This document shows positions 16,523 through 25,158 of a stretch of DNA of 36,935 bases, piece after piece. Each line of letters opens with the position of its first letter. Position 1 is the stretch's first letter. A program made the position numbers and the translations under genes. Below the pieces are notes generated by a model. The model did no database searches and was not told where the DNA came from. It worked only from the letters and a program-made list of their open reading frames with translations. Source of the DNA: Chitinophagaceae bacterium. GTDB lineage: Bacteria; Bacteroidota; Bacteroidia; Chitinophagales; Chitinophagaceae. The stretch is taken from positions 1 through 36,935 of the forward strand of contig CANBQT010000031.1 in the NCBI GenBank assembly GCA_947371755.1. The letters are read 5' to 3'.

Positions 16523-17227
16523 ATGTGGTATTTTGTAAAAAATATTGGCTTGAAACTGCTAATTGTAGAAGACGAAATTTCCCTAAAACAAAGCATGATA
16601 GAATTTTTATCGGCTAGCTCATATTTATGCGAGTCTTCTTCCAATTATCAGGATGCATTAGAAAAAATAGAATTGTATGATTACGATTGTATCATTTTAG
16701 ATATCATGCTTCCTGATGGGTCTGGTTTGAATCTGTTAAAAAACCTGAAGCAAAATAATAAGACCGATGGTATCATCATCATTTCAGCCAAAGGCGAATT
16801 AGACGATAAGATCATTGGCCTCGAAATGGGTGCGGATGATTATTTAGCTAAACCATTTCATTTATCTGAATTAGCAGTTAGGGTGGCGGCAATCATCAGA
16901 AGAAAAAGTTTTCAAGGCAAATCACACTTAATTATAGGTAGTATTAGTATCGACATACAAGGAAAAAGAGTTACGGTGGCAGATAAAGAATTAGACCTGA
17001 CCCAAAAAGAATATCAATTGTTACTCTATCTGGCCATTAATAAAAACAGGGTCTTATCAAAGAATGCCATTGCACAACACTTATGGGGAGACGATATGGA
17101 CTTCCCGGATAATTTCGATTTCATCTACGCGCACATTAAGAATTTGAGAAAAAAAATAGTGGCAGCGGGAAGTGAAGATTGTATACGTTCTATTTATGGT
17201 GAAGGATATAAACTGCAAATCGCATGA
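16523..17227 (+). CDS. OmpR/PhoB-type response regulator of the efflux operon
   Basis: 234 residues. The receiver domain has E16/D17, phosphoacceptor D60 in I-I-L-D-I-M-L-P-D-G, S88 and K110-P. The C-terminal winged helix (about 140-232) includes L-T-Q-K-E-Y-Q-L-L and the final I-R-S-I-Y-G-E-G-Y-K. The ATG at 16523 adds nine residues before the usual M-K-L-L-I-V-E-D-E start. A TTG at 16550 would give exactly that standard start, so the true start is open. It overlaps the kinase gene by 4 bp and heads the efflux gene set, which it presumably controls. Confidence 0.93.
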   Translation: MWYFVKNIGLKLLIVEDEISLKQSMIEFLSASSYLCESSSNYQDALEKIELYDYDCIILDIMLPDGSGLNLLKNLKQNNKTDGIIIISAKGELDDKIIGLEMGADDYLAKPFHLSELAVRVAAIIRRKSFQGKSHLIIGSISIDIQGKRVTVADKELDLTQKEYQLLLYLAINKNRVLSKNAIAQHLWGDDMDFPDNFDFIYAHIKNLRKKIVAAGSEDCIRSIYGEGYKLQIA

Positions 17228-18474
17228 AACTATTCTCAAAATATAACCGAATAAATATTACAGCTACCATTTTAATTTTTTTGGCCGGTAGCGTAGCTTT
17301 CTATTTCGTATTGAACTATGTTTTAATCAGGCAGCTTGATACTTCACTTAGATCTGAAAAACAAGAAATTACTGAATATATTCAACAGCACCAGCAATTA
17401 CCAGAAATTCAGAATACAAAAGAACAATGGATACAGATCCATAAAACAGATCAAGCAGAACCTAACTCTATTATTAAATCAATCCCAATTTATAATAGAT
17501 CAGAATCTGAAATTGAGTATATACGTCAGTTGACTTTCCTTGTAACAGTTAACAAAGAAAATTTTCTGGTAACTGTTAATAAATCAGAAACAGAAACGGA
17601 AGAATTACTAAAATTAATTATTCTGGTTACCATCAGCATGGTTGCCATGATACTTTTATTTAATTACCTTATCAATCGCAGACTGATCACCTCTATTTGG
17701 CAACCATTTTATAATACCATCAACAGTATTAAAGATTACGCCGCAAATCAACAGTCATTAACACTTAGTAAAGAACCAATCGACGAAATAAATTTATTGA
17801 ATGAAAGTCTGAATAGAATGACCGAACAAATTCATAAAGACTTTTATGCACTTCGTTCTTTTACCGAAAATGCTTCTCACGAAATGCAAACTCCGCTTGC
17901 AATTATTCGAACAAAAGTTGAGGCACTTTATCAGCATGCTGAAGGAAAAGAAATAATGATGCAGCAATTACTGTCTATTGAAGATGCATGCCTTAAACTT
18001 TCAAAATTGCATCAATCATTATTATTACTTACAAAACTCGAGAACAAGCAGTTCATTTTAAACGAAACCATTCAACTTAGTTCCATTCTTAAAGAAAAGT
18101 GCGAAGAAAGAAATGACCTTATTGATTCTAAACATATTGAACTCAAAATAGATGCGTCAGAATTCGTGATGCACTTCCATCAACACTTAGCAGAAATATT
18201 AATAAGCAATCTGCTAAATAACGCCATTAGATATACTGCCAATGGTGGGGCAATCTCAATCATATTGAATCAACAATTATTAAAAGTTTCGAATACAGCA
18301 ATCGCGGGTAGTTTAGATACAGAAAGGGTATTCACTAGATTTTATAAAGCCTCTGAAACAGGAACTGGATTAGGACTTTCCATTATTAAAGAGATCTGTG
18401 CAAGTGCAGGTTTTGAAATTGCCTATCAATACGAACATGAAATGCATCATTTTATTATAAATTTTCAAGCATAA
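17224..18474 (+). CDS. Sensor histidine kinase
   Basis: 416 residues. Two membrane helices (about 13-34 and 131-150) flank a roughly 95-residue periplasmic sensor region. The HisKA helix contains F-T-E-N-A-S-H-E-M-Q-T-P-L with phosphorylated H219. The ATPase domain has the N box N-L-L-N-N-A-I-R-Y-T (329-338) and G2 motif T-G-L-G-L-S-I-I-K-E (381-390). The G1 position is V-S-N-T-A instead of a D-x-G form, a common variant in this group. It is translationally coupled to the regulator (ATGA overlap) and followed after 11 bp by the TolC gene. The signal is unknown; by context it senses a compound exported by the pump. Confidence 0.94.
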   Translation: MKLFSKYNRINITATILIFLAGSVAFYFVLNYVLIRQLDTSLRSEKQEITEYIQQHQQLPEIQNTKEQWIQIHKTDQAEPNSIIKSIPIYNRSESEIEYIRQLTFLVTVNKENFLVTVNKSETETEELLKLIILVTISMVAMILLFNYLINRRLITSIWQPFYNTINSIKDYAANQQSLTLSKEPIDEINLLNESLNRMTEQIHKDFYALRSFTENASHEMQTPLAIIRTKVEALYQHAEGKEIMMQQLLSIEDACLKLSKLHQSLLLLTKLENKQFILNETIQLSSILKEKCEERNDLIDSKHIELKIDASEFVMHFHQHLAEILISNLLNNAIRYTANGGAISIILNQQLLKVSNTAIAGSLDTERVFTRFYKASETGTGLGLSIIKEICASAGFEIAYQYEHEMHHFIINFQA

Positions 18475-18485
18475 AATTTGCTTTG

Positions 18486-19724
18486 ATGAAAAAAATCAAA
18501 ATTTTAGTTTTTCTACTTCTCATGCAGCTATTTGCTTTTACCCAGGAGAGGTCACTCGATTTTTATATACAGACTGGTTTGGAAAATAGTCCATTACTGA
18601 AAGACCTTAAGAATCAACAAAGAGTAAATTTAATTGACAGTATGCGAATCCTTGCTGGCTATTTTCCTCAGGTAAATGCAGTAAGTTCTAATAGCTATGC
18701 TCCCACACTTGGTGGATGGGGTTACGATGGAGCAATAACTAACGGATCTAATTTTAGTCAGCTGGTAACTGTGTCAAAACAATTAGTTAGTAAAGAGAAT
18801 CTTAAAAATCAACACGAAGCCCTTCAGTTATTAAATGAATCTTTAAAAACCACAGGGAAAATTACTGAGCAGGACCTACGCAAAACAATTACAGCCCAGT
18901 ACATTTCTACTTATGGTAATTATCTTCAGTACCATTTTAATAAAGAAGTGTTACAGCTTTTTAAGAAAGAACAAAACATTTTAAAAAATCTCACCGAAAA
19001 AGGGGTTTATAGACAAACTGATTATCTAAGTTTCCTGGTTACCATGCAACAACAAGAAATTTCAATCAGTCAGTATAAAATTATTTTTCAAAATGATTTT
19101 TCAACGCTCAATTATTTATGTGGTATCAAAGACACATCGGCAATAGCCTTAAAAAAACCAGAAATATTCCTGTCAGTATTGCCAGATGCAGAAAATTCGA
19201 TTTTTTATCAGCAATTTTTAAACGATAGTTTAAAACTTCGAAATAGCGATGCCCTGATTGAATATCGTTATAAACCAAAAGTAAATGTATATGGGGATGG
19301 CGGTTATTTAACTTCATTTTCAGGACAGGCATATAAGAATTTTGGATTTAGTGTAGGCTTAAACCTTGTTGTTCCAATTTATGATGGAAAGCAAAAAAAG
19401 ATGCAACACGATAAAATAGAAATTGCAGAACAAAGCAGACAACAATACAGGGATTATTTTAAAACACAATACAGTCAGCAAATCGCCCAGTTATTTCAAC
19501 AACTACATTCTGCTGAGGATCTGGTTCATCAATCTGAGAATCAGATTAAGTATGCAGAAACATTAATTGAAGCCAATCAGAAATTAATAGAAACAGGCGA
19601 TGCTCATATGGCAGATTATATCATTGCAATTGGAAACTATTTGAATGCAAAGAATACAATAACATTAAACAGCATTAATCAATTACAAATCATTAACCAG
19701 ATTAATTACTGGAATAGAAAATAA
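18486..19724 (+). CDS. TolC family outer-membrane efflux protein
   Basis: 412 residues from the ATG at 18486; a TTG one codon upstream is less likely. The signal peptide (about 1-19) ends A-F-T-Q. The rest is the long helical and beta-strand repeat of outer-membrane efflux channels, with two similar halves. The first half shows N-S-P-L-L-K-D (33-39) and the second V-G-L-N-L-V-V-P-I-Y-D-G (about 289-300), the conserved end of the first strand of a TolC repeat. It forms the trimeric exit duct for the RND pump encoded downstream. Spacing is 11 bp after the kinase and 4 bp before the adaptor gene. Confidence 0.92.
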   Translation: MKKIKILVFLLLMQLFAFTQERSLDFYIQTGLENSPLLKDLKNQQRVNLIDSMRILAGYFPQVNAVSSNSYAPTLGGWGYDGAITNGSNFSQLVTVSKQLVSKENLKNQHEALQLLNESLKTTGKITEQDLRKTITAQYISTYGNYLQYHFNKEVLQLFKKEQNILKNLTEKGVYRQTDYLSFLVTMQQQEISISQYKIIFQNDFSTLNYLCGIKDTSAIALKKPEIFLSVLPDAENSIFYQQFLNDSLKLRNSDALIEYRYKPKVNVYGDGGYLTSFSGQAYKNFGFSVGLNLVVPIYDGKQKKMQHDKIEIAEQSRQQYRDYFKTQYSQQIAQLFQQLHSAEDLVHQSENQIKYAETLIEANQKLIETGDAHMADYIIAIGNYLNAKNTITLNSINQLQIINQINYWNRK

Positions 19725-19728
19725 TATT

Positions 19729-20667
19729 ATGATAGTATCTACATGCAAGAATTCACTCATTGTTTGTATCTGCCTGTTGGCAGCCTGCAAGTCATCTCCT
19801 GAAAAAGTTGAAAAACCAACAGAAGAAAAAAATGAATCAATCAGTACACCTGTTACTATTACCTCTCCGATTAATGGAAATCTAAGTGAGACAGTAGAGT
19901 TAAATGCAGTTTCTGCATTTTTATTAAAAAGCTATGTAAAATCATCTTCAAACGGATATCTTGAAGAAGTAAATGCCAGTTTAGGGAAGTTTGTAAATAA
20001 AGGAGATCTTTTATTCCTGGTCAAAACCAAAGAATCACAAAGCCTTGGAAATACCATTAGCAAATTGGATACCTCACTTCATTTTTCTGGTGTAATTGCC
20101 ATAAAATCTCCTGGTACTGGATATATTACCCAAATCAATTATCGAGCAGGAGATTATGTTCAGGATGGAGAGCAAATGGCAGTTATTACCGACACTAGAA
20201 GCTTTGTGTTCCTACTCGATCTGCCCTATGAACTTAAACCTTATCTCTCCATTCATCAAAACCTACAGTTAAAATTACCTGATGGAACAATACTTGATGG
20301 TTCAGTAAATAATGCGATGCCTACTGTTGATGCAGTTTCTCAAACTCAAAGTTTTGTAATTAAGGTCAATACCACTAAACAAATCCCAGAAAATTTAATA
20401 GCTAAAGTAAGCTTGGTTAAATCTGCAAAAAATAATACTGTATCACTCTTAAAAACAGCAGTATTATCAGATGAAACACAATCTGAGTTTTGGATCATGC
20501 AATTAATCGACAGTGTTACAGCTGTAAAAGTGCCCATTAAAAAAGGTTTGGAAAATGCAACCAGTGTTGAAATTCTATCTCCTGTTTTAAAGCAGAGTGA
20601 TAAAATTTTATTGACAGGGAATTATGGTCTGCCAGATACTGCAAAAGTTACCATCATTCAAAAGTAA
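19729..20667 (+). CDS. RND efflux periplasmic adaptor lipoprotein with minimal hairpin
   Basis: 312 residues. The lipobox L-A-A-C (Cys20) marks inner-membrane lipid anchoring. The lipoyl halves are at about 65-98 (G-K-F-V-N-K-G-D) and 122-155 (G-T-G-Y-I-T ... G-D-Y-V-Q-D-G), followed by beta-barrel and membrane-proximal domains. Only about 23 residues lie between the lipoyl halves, so the coiled-coil hairpin that normally reaches TolC is nearly absent, and the protein is shorter than usual. It links the RND pump to the TolC-like channel. Its stop codon overlaps the pump start by one base (TAATG), so the two are coupled. Confidence 0.9.
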   Translation: MIVSTCKNSLIVCICLLAACKSSPEKVEKPTEEKNESISTPVTITSPINGNLSETVELNAVSAFLLKSYVKSSSNGYLEEVNASLGKFVNKGDLLFLVKTKESQSLGNTISKLDTSLHFSGVIAIKSPGTGYITQINYRAGDYVQDGEQMAVITDTRSFVFLLDLPYELKPYLSIHQNLQLKLPDGTILDGSVNNAMPTVDAVSQTQSFVIKVNTTKQIPENLIAKVSLVKSAKNNTVSLLKTAVLSDETQSEFWIMQLIDSVTAVKVPIKKGLENATSVEILSPVLKQSDKILLTGNYGLPDTAKVTIIQK

Positions 20668-23600
20668 TGCTCATGCGAAATTTTTTCAATTCTTATAAAA
20701 ATCCTGTTACAGTTTTAGTTGTTATCGTATTACTGGGAGGATTTTTTGCTTATAGTAAGCTTCAGACTGCTTTATTTCCAGAAATAACTTTTCCAAAAAT
20801 TAAAATCATCGCAGATGCTGGTCAACAACCAGTCAAGAAAATGATGATCACGGTAACCCGTCAGTTAGAGAACGCCATCAAACAAGTTCCGGATCTTCAA
20901 AGAATCAGAAGTACAACCAGCAGAGGTTCATGTGAGATTTCTGCCTATATGGATTGGAATGCCAATATAGATATCAGTAAACAACGCATTGAATCTAAGA
21001 TCAATGAAATAAAAAATACGCTGCCTCCAGATATTCAAATCACGGTTGAAAGAATGAACCCCTCCATTCTGCCAATCACTGGATTCTCTTTAGAAAGTAA
21101 AACCAGGTCGCCTATTGAAATGAAACTGTTGGCAATGTATACCATCAAGCCTTTTCTCTCACAGGTGGAGGGGGTTTCAGAGATCCGCATTATTGGTGGT
21201 AAACAAAAAGAATACTGGATGGTATTGAATGTGCAGAAAATGAGTTCGCTTGCTGTTACTCCAGAGATGGTAAATACTGCATTATCTCAAACCAATTTCA
21301 TTAAATCGAATGGGTACTTATCAGACTATCGTTTACTATATCTTACCGTAACAGATGCTGCAGTTAGTTCAAAAGAACAACTAAGTAATATCGTATTAAG
21401 TAATAACGGTAAGCGTATTATTTTATTAAAGGATATTGCAGATGTTCAAATTCAAGAGGCAAAAGAATACATTAAAGTAAATGCGAACGGACGGGAAGGA
21501 ATACTTTTAGCTGTTATCAAACAGCCCAATTCAAACTTGGTTGATCTAAGTGAGAAGATGGACCAAAAACTGAAAGAACTTAAAAAAATTATTCCTAAAG
21601 ATGTTACCATTCAGCCATTTTATGTACAAGCCGACTTTGTAAAAGAAAGTATTAAAAGTGTAACTGATAGTTTGTTTGTGGGATTGGCCCTGGCTATCAT
21701 TGTTGCTATCATTTTCTTACGTTCTTTAAAGGCCAGCTCTGTTATACTAATTACAATTCCAGTTATTTTATGTTTGTCAATTATCTGCTTATATGCAATC
21801 GGACAAACTTTAAATATTATGACATTGGGTGCTTTAGCTGCAGCCATTGGATTGATCATTGATGATGCCATAGTGGTGGTGGAGCAGATTCATCGAACAC
21901 ACGAAGAGCATCCGGAAGAGCCTACTAATAAACTTGTAAAAAAAGCAGTTGATTATTTACTACCTGCGATGGTTGGTTCTTCTTTGAGTACCATCGTAAT
22001 TTTTTTACCATTTGTTTTAATGAGTGGTGTTGCTGGAGCCTATTTTAAAGTGATGACAGATACCATGATCATTACTTTGATTTGTAGCTTTTTTGTTACA
22101 TGGATAGCATTACCGGTTATCTATTTGCGCTTATCCCGAAAAGTAAATACGGTTAAGAAAAATAAAGTTCAGCATCATGTTCGCAATCAGAAATGGGTTG
22201 GCTTTTTTATTACAAAACCTTATCTAAGCTTAGTAATTATTGCAGCACTTGCATTTTCAGTATACTATATTTATCCAAAACTAGAAACAGGATTCTTGCC
22301 AGAAATGGATGAGGGTAGTATTGTATTAGATTATAATTCCCCACCAGGAACATCTTTGGAAGAGACAGATAGAATATTACGTGAAGTTGAAAAGATCCTG
22401 GTAAAAGTTCCTGAAGTAGCAGCCTATAGCAGAAGAACTGGAACGCAAATGGGATTCTTTATTACAGAACCCAACCGTGGTGATTATTTGATTCAATTAA
22501 AAAAATCAAGAACCAAATCCACCGAAGACGTTATCAGCGATATTAGAAAACAAGTAGAATCTACACAACCCGCTTTAAGGATCGATTTTGGTCAGGTTAT
22601 AGGAGATATGTTAGGCGATCTGATGACCTCAGTTCAACCCATCGAAGTAAAGGTTTTTGGAAATGATCAGGCTACACTGCAATCTCTTTCAAAGAAAATC
22701 GCTGATCTCATTGGAAAAGTAGAAGGAACGGCTGATGTATTTGATGGTATTGTTATTGCCGGACCCTCCATCAATATTGAACCCAATTACAGTGCAATGG
22801 CACAGTATGGTATTACTGCTTCAAATTTGCAATTTCAAATGCAATCATCATTAGAAGGTAATCTGGTTGGTACCGTTTATGATAAGGAACAGTTAAGTAA
22901 TCTACGTTTAATTTATCCTGGTAGTAAAACACTCAGTGTTGCCGATATAGAAAAAACACCCATTTTTTTACCCAATGGAAAATTGCATCCTATTAATCAA
23001 TTAGCAGGTATACATATCAATAGTGGAGACGCTGAGATTCAGCGTGAAGATTTGCAATCAATGGGTGTAGTTACTGCAAGATTAGAAAATCGCGATTTGG
23101 GTAGTACCATTAAAGACATTCAAAAATCTATCAACTCAAATATCATTTTGCCTCAGGGCTATGCGATAGTTTACGGTGGTTCATACGCAGATCAACAACA
23201 GTCGTTCAAAGAACTGCTCATCATTTTAATCAGCTCTAGTTTATTGGTGTTTGGTGTGATCTTATTCCTTTTCAAAGATTTCAGTATTGCCATGATCATT
23301 CTTCTCATTGCTGTTCTAGGTATTAGCGGAAGTTATATGGGATTATACTTTACTGGTACGGCTTTAAATGTAGGCAGTTACACAGGCTTAATCATGATTG
23401 TTGGAATCATAGGAGAAAACGCAATATTTACCTTTCTGCAATTTCGGGAATCATTGAAACTCTCGAACAATGTGGATGAAGCAATCATTTATAGTATTTC
23501 AACCAGATTAAGACCAAAGTTGATGACCGCCTTGGGAGCCATTATTGCATTGCTTCCTATTGCCATGGGAATTGGAACCGGAGCTCAATTACACCAACCA

Positions 23601-23735
23601 TTAGCAATTGCAGTTATTGGGGGGTTTATAATTGCTCTTCCCCTATTATTGATTGTATTACCTAGCCTGATTCGTTTACTTTATAGAAATAAGCAAATGG
23701 TTACAACAGATTCAGATTTGCTACAAAATGCATAA
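20667..23735 (+). CDS. RND efflux pump inner-membrane permease
   Basis: 1022 residues, the normal length of AcrB/CusA-type pumps. The first membrane helix spans about 10-29, followed by a periplasmic domain, helices 2-6 from about 335 to 490, a second porter domain, and a final helix cluster from about 850 to 1005. The fourth helix carries the proton-relay pair in G-L-I-I-D-D-A-I-V-V-V-E (acids near 398-399). It is more similar in feel to HAE-type drug pumps than to CusA, since no Met cluster for copper was noticed, but substrate class is not certain. It couples proton entry to export of toxic compounds through the adjacent adaptor and TolC proteins. Confidence 0.93.
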   Translation: MLMRNFFNSYKNPVTVLVVIVLLGGFFAYSKLQTALFPEITFPKIKIIADAGQQPVKKMMITVTRQLENAIKQVPDLQRIRSTTSRGSCEISAYMDWNANIDISKQRIESKINEIKNTLPPDIQITVERMNPSILPITGFSLESKTRSPIEMKLLAMYTIKPFLSQVEGVSEIRIIGGKQKEYWMVLNVQKMSSLAVTPEMVNTALSQTNFIKSNGYLSDYRLLYLTVTDAAVSSKEQLSNIVLSNNGKRIILLKDIADVQIQEAKEYIKVNANGREGILLAVIKQPNSNLVDLSEKMDQKLKELKKIIPKDVTIQPFYVQADFVKESIKSVTDSLFVGLALAIIVAIIFLRSLKASSVILITIPVILCLSIICLYAIGQTLNIMTLGALAAAIGLIIDDAIVVVEQIHRTHEEHPEEPTNKLVKKAVDYLLPAMVGSSLSTIVIFLPFVLMSGVAGAYFKVMTDTMIITLICSFFVTWIALPVIYLRLSRKVNTVKKNKVQHHVRNQKWVGFFITKPYLSLVIIAALAFSVYYIYPKLETGFLPEMDEGSIVLDYNSPPGTSLEETDRILREVEKILVKVPEVAAYSRRTGTQMGFFITEPNRGDYLIQLKKSRTKSTEDVISDIRKQVESTQPALRIDFGQVIGDMLGDLMTSVQPIEVKVFGNDQATLQSLSKKIADLIGKVEGTADVFDGIVIAGPSINIEPNYSAMAQYGITASNLQFQMQSSLEGNLVGTVYDKEQLSNLRLIYPGSKTLSVADIEKTPIFLPNGKLHPINQLAGIHINSGDAEIQREDLQSMGVVTARLENRDLGSTIKDIQKSINSNIILPQGYAIVYGGSYADQQQSFKELLIILISSSLLVFGVILFLFKDFSIAMIILLIAVLGISGSYMGLYFTGTALNVGSYTGLIMIVGIIGENAIFTFLQFRESLKLSNNVDEAIIYSISTRLRPKLMTALGAIIALLPIAMGIGTGAQLHQPLAIAVIGGFIIALPLLLIVLPSLIRLLYRNKQMVTTDSDLLQNA

Positions 23736-23773
23736 ATAAGTTTGATTTTAAATAAATAAAACAACCATCATCT

Positions 23774-24796
23774 ATGAAAAATTTAGTCGCCAAAATAACA
23801 ATGCTTGCGATTTTAGCCATTACAATGAGTCAAATTTCAGCTCAAAAAACTAGTGGTTATAGCTTAACAAAAACTTTCCATATTGCTAGTGCAGGTGGCT
23901 GGGATTATATTGCTGTTGATGAGAACTCCAACAGATTGTATGTATCACACGGTACACAGGTTAATATTTTAGATAAATCAACCGGTGATTCATTAGGAGT
24001 AATTGCCAATACCACGGGTGTACATGGTATCGCATTTAATCCAGCACTTGGAAAAGGATATACTAGCAATGGCAGGCTTAATACTGTGTCTGTATTCGAC
24101 TTAAAAACAGCAAAAGTATTATCATCGATTAGTACAGGTGAAAATCCAGATGCGATTATGTACGATGAATTTTCAAAGAAGATCATCACATGTAATGGTC
24201 GCAGTAAAGATTTAACCATTATTGATCCAGTTACAGAAAAAGTTGTAGCCACTATTCCTATTGGTGGAAAACCAGAAACTGCTGTAAGTGATAATATGGG
24301 CAAATTGTATGTGAACAGTGAAGACAAAAATGAAATAGTGGTGATAGATATGACAAAGTTTACTGTTTTAAGTCATTGGTCATTATTACCAGGAGAAGAG
24401 CCAACAGGATTAGTAATCGATTTAAAGACAAAAAGACTTTTTGCAACCTGCGACAAATTATTAGTAGCAATGGATGCAACTAACGGAAAGATTGTTGGAC
24501 AGCTTCCCATTGGTGAAGGTTGTGATGGTGCAGCTTTTGATCCTGCTACTAATTTGATTTTTACTTCAAATGGTTCAGGTACTGTAACTGTTGTAAAAGA
24601 ATTGAGTGCCAATAATATTGTGGTAATAGAAACAATTCCAACAAAAAAATCAGCACGTACTATTACGATTGATTCAAAGACGCATAAACTTTATTTGCCG
24701 GCAGCAGACATGGAAGCTGTTCCTGCAGATGCCCCAAAGGGTACCAGGCCTAAAATGATTGCTGGAAGTTTTCAGGTTTTAGTATTATCAAAATAA
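23774..24796 (+). CDS. YncE-like secreted beta-propeller protein
   Basis: 340 residues with a signal peptide (about 1-23, ending I-S-A-Q). It consists of repeated blades of about 40 residues with L-Y-V-S/N, V-x-V-F/I-D and P-x-G-x-x-P/C-D-G motifs: VNILDKSTGDSL (66-77), VSVFDLKTAKVL, LTIIDPVTEKVV and VVIDMTKF mark successive blades. This is the YncE/YVTN family. Members bind DNA or act as surface or periplasmic scaffolds; none has a firm enzymatic role. It lies 38 bp after the RND pump gene with no terminator between them, so it is probably the last gene of the efflux operon. Its role there is unknown. Confidence 0.88.
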   Translation: MKNLVAKITMLAILAITMSQISAQKTSGYSLTKTFHIASAGGWDYIAVDENSNRLYVSHGTQVNILDKSTGDSLGVIANTTGVHGIAFNPALGKGYTSNGRLNTVSVFDLKTAKVLSSISTGENPDAIMYDEFSKKIITCNGRSKDLTIIDPVTEKVVATIPIGGKPETAVSDNMGKLYVNSEDKNEIVVIDMTKFTVLSHWSLLPGEEPTGLVIDLKTKRLFATCDKLLVAMDATNGKIVGQLPIGEGCDGAAFDPATNLIFTSNGSGTVTVVKELSANNIVVIETIPTKKSARTITIDSKTHKLYLPAADMEAVPADAPKGTRPKMIAGSFQVLVLSK

Positions 24797-24816
24797 TTCA
24801 ATTTTAAATTCCACAT

Positions 24817-24854
24817 TCCTCAGCTCTGAGTTCAAGGAGCTGAGGATTTTTTTT
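24817..24854 (+). terminator. Intrinsic terminator of the efflux operon
   Basis: A perfect 10-bp stem, TCCTCAGCTC (24817-24826) with GAGCTGAGGA (24837-24846), and a 10-nt loop are followed by eight T residues (24847-24854). It lies 20 bases after the YncE-like stop codon. It is the only strong terminator after 16523 on this strand, supporting one transcription unit for the six genes. Confidence 0.9.
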
Positions 24855-24887
24855 GAAAGAATATAGTAAACTTGCTGATGGGGGTTT

Positions 24888-25064
24888 GTTAACCCTAGCC
24901 TTTAGGCTGGGGATTTGACATAGGTATTCAGATCGGGGCTTTAGCCCCTGCGCTGAGAAGGCTTCTAAGTTAAAGACCTATCACTCCTAGGATCTGTGGC
25001 TCATGTGGGCTAAAGCCCAATATCATAAGGCATCTCAGCCCCTAGGCTAAAGCCTAGGGTTAAC
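24888..25064. repeat. Composite palindromic repeat cluster (REP/BIME-like)
   Basis: The outer ends are inverted copies: GTTAACCCTAG-C-CTTTA at 24888-24904 matches, on the other strand, the block ending at 25064. Between them are smaller hairpins: GGGGCTTTAGCCCC (24935-24948), TGGGCTAAAGCCCA (25005-25018) and CCCTAGGCTAAAGCCTAGGG (25040-25059). All share a GGCTAAAGCC core. It is noncoding and clearly unrelated to the repeats at 586-869. It fits the class of bacterial interspersed palindromes. No transposase gene accompanies it here. Confidence 0.75.
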
Positions 25065-25158
25065 ACCTGCATTTAACACTTACTAGTCAATTTTTTCCCA
25101 AATTGTTCTCTAAAGAAAATTCTCCTTTAAATCTCCTATTTTTAAACAAATAAGATTC

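Noticed and set aside
23905..24327. 140-codon minus-strand frame
   Set aside because: Antisense shadow of the YncE-like gene. Its length reflects the repetitive codon pattern of the propeller blades.
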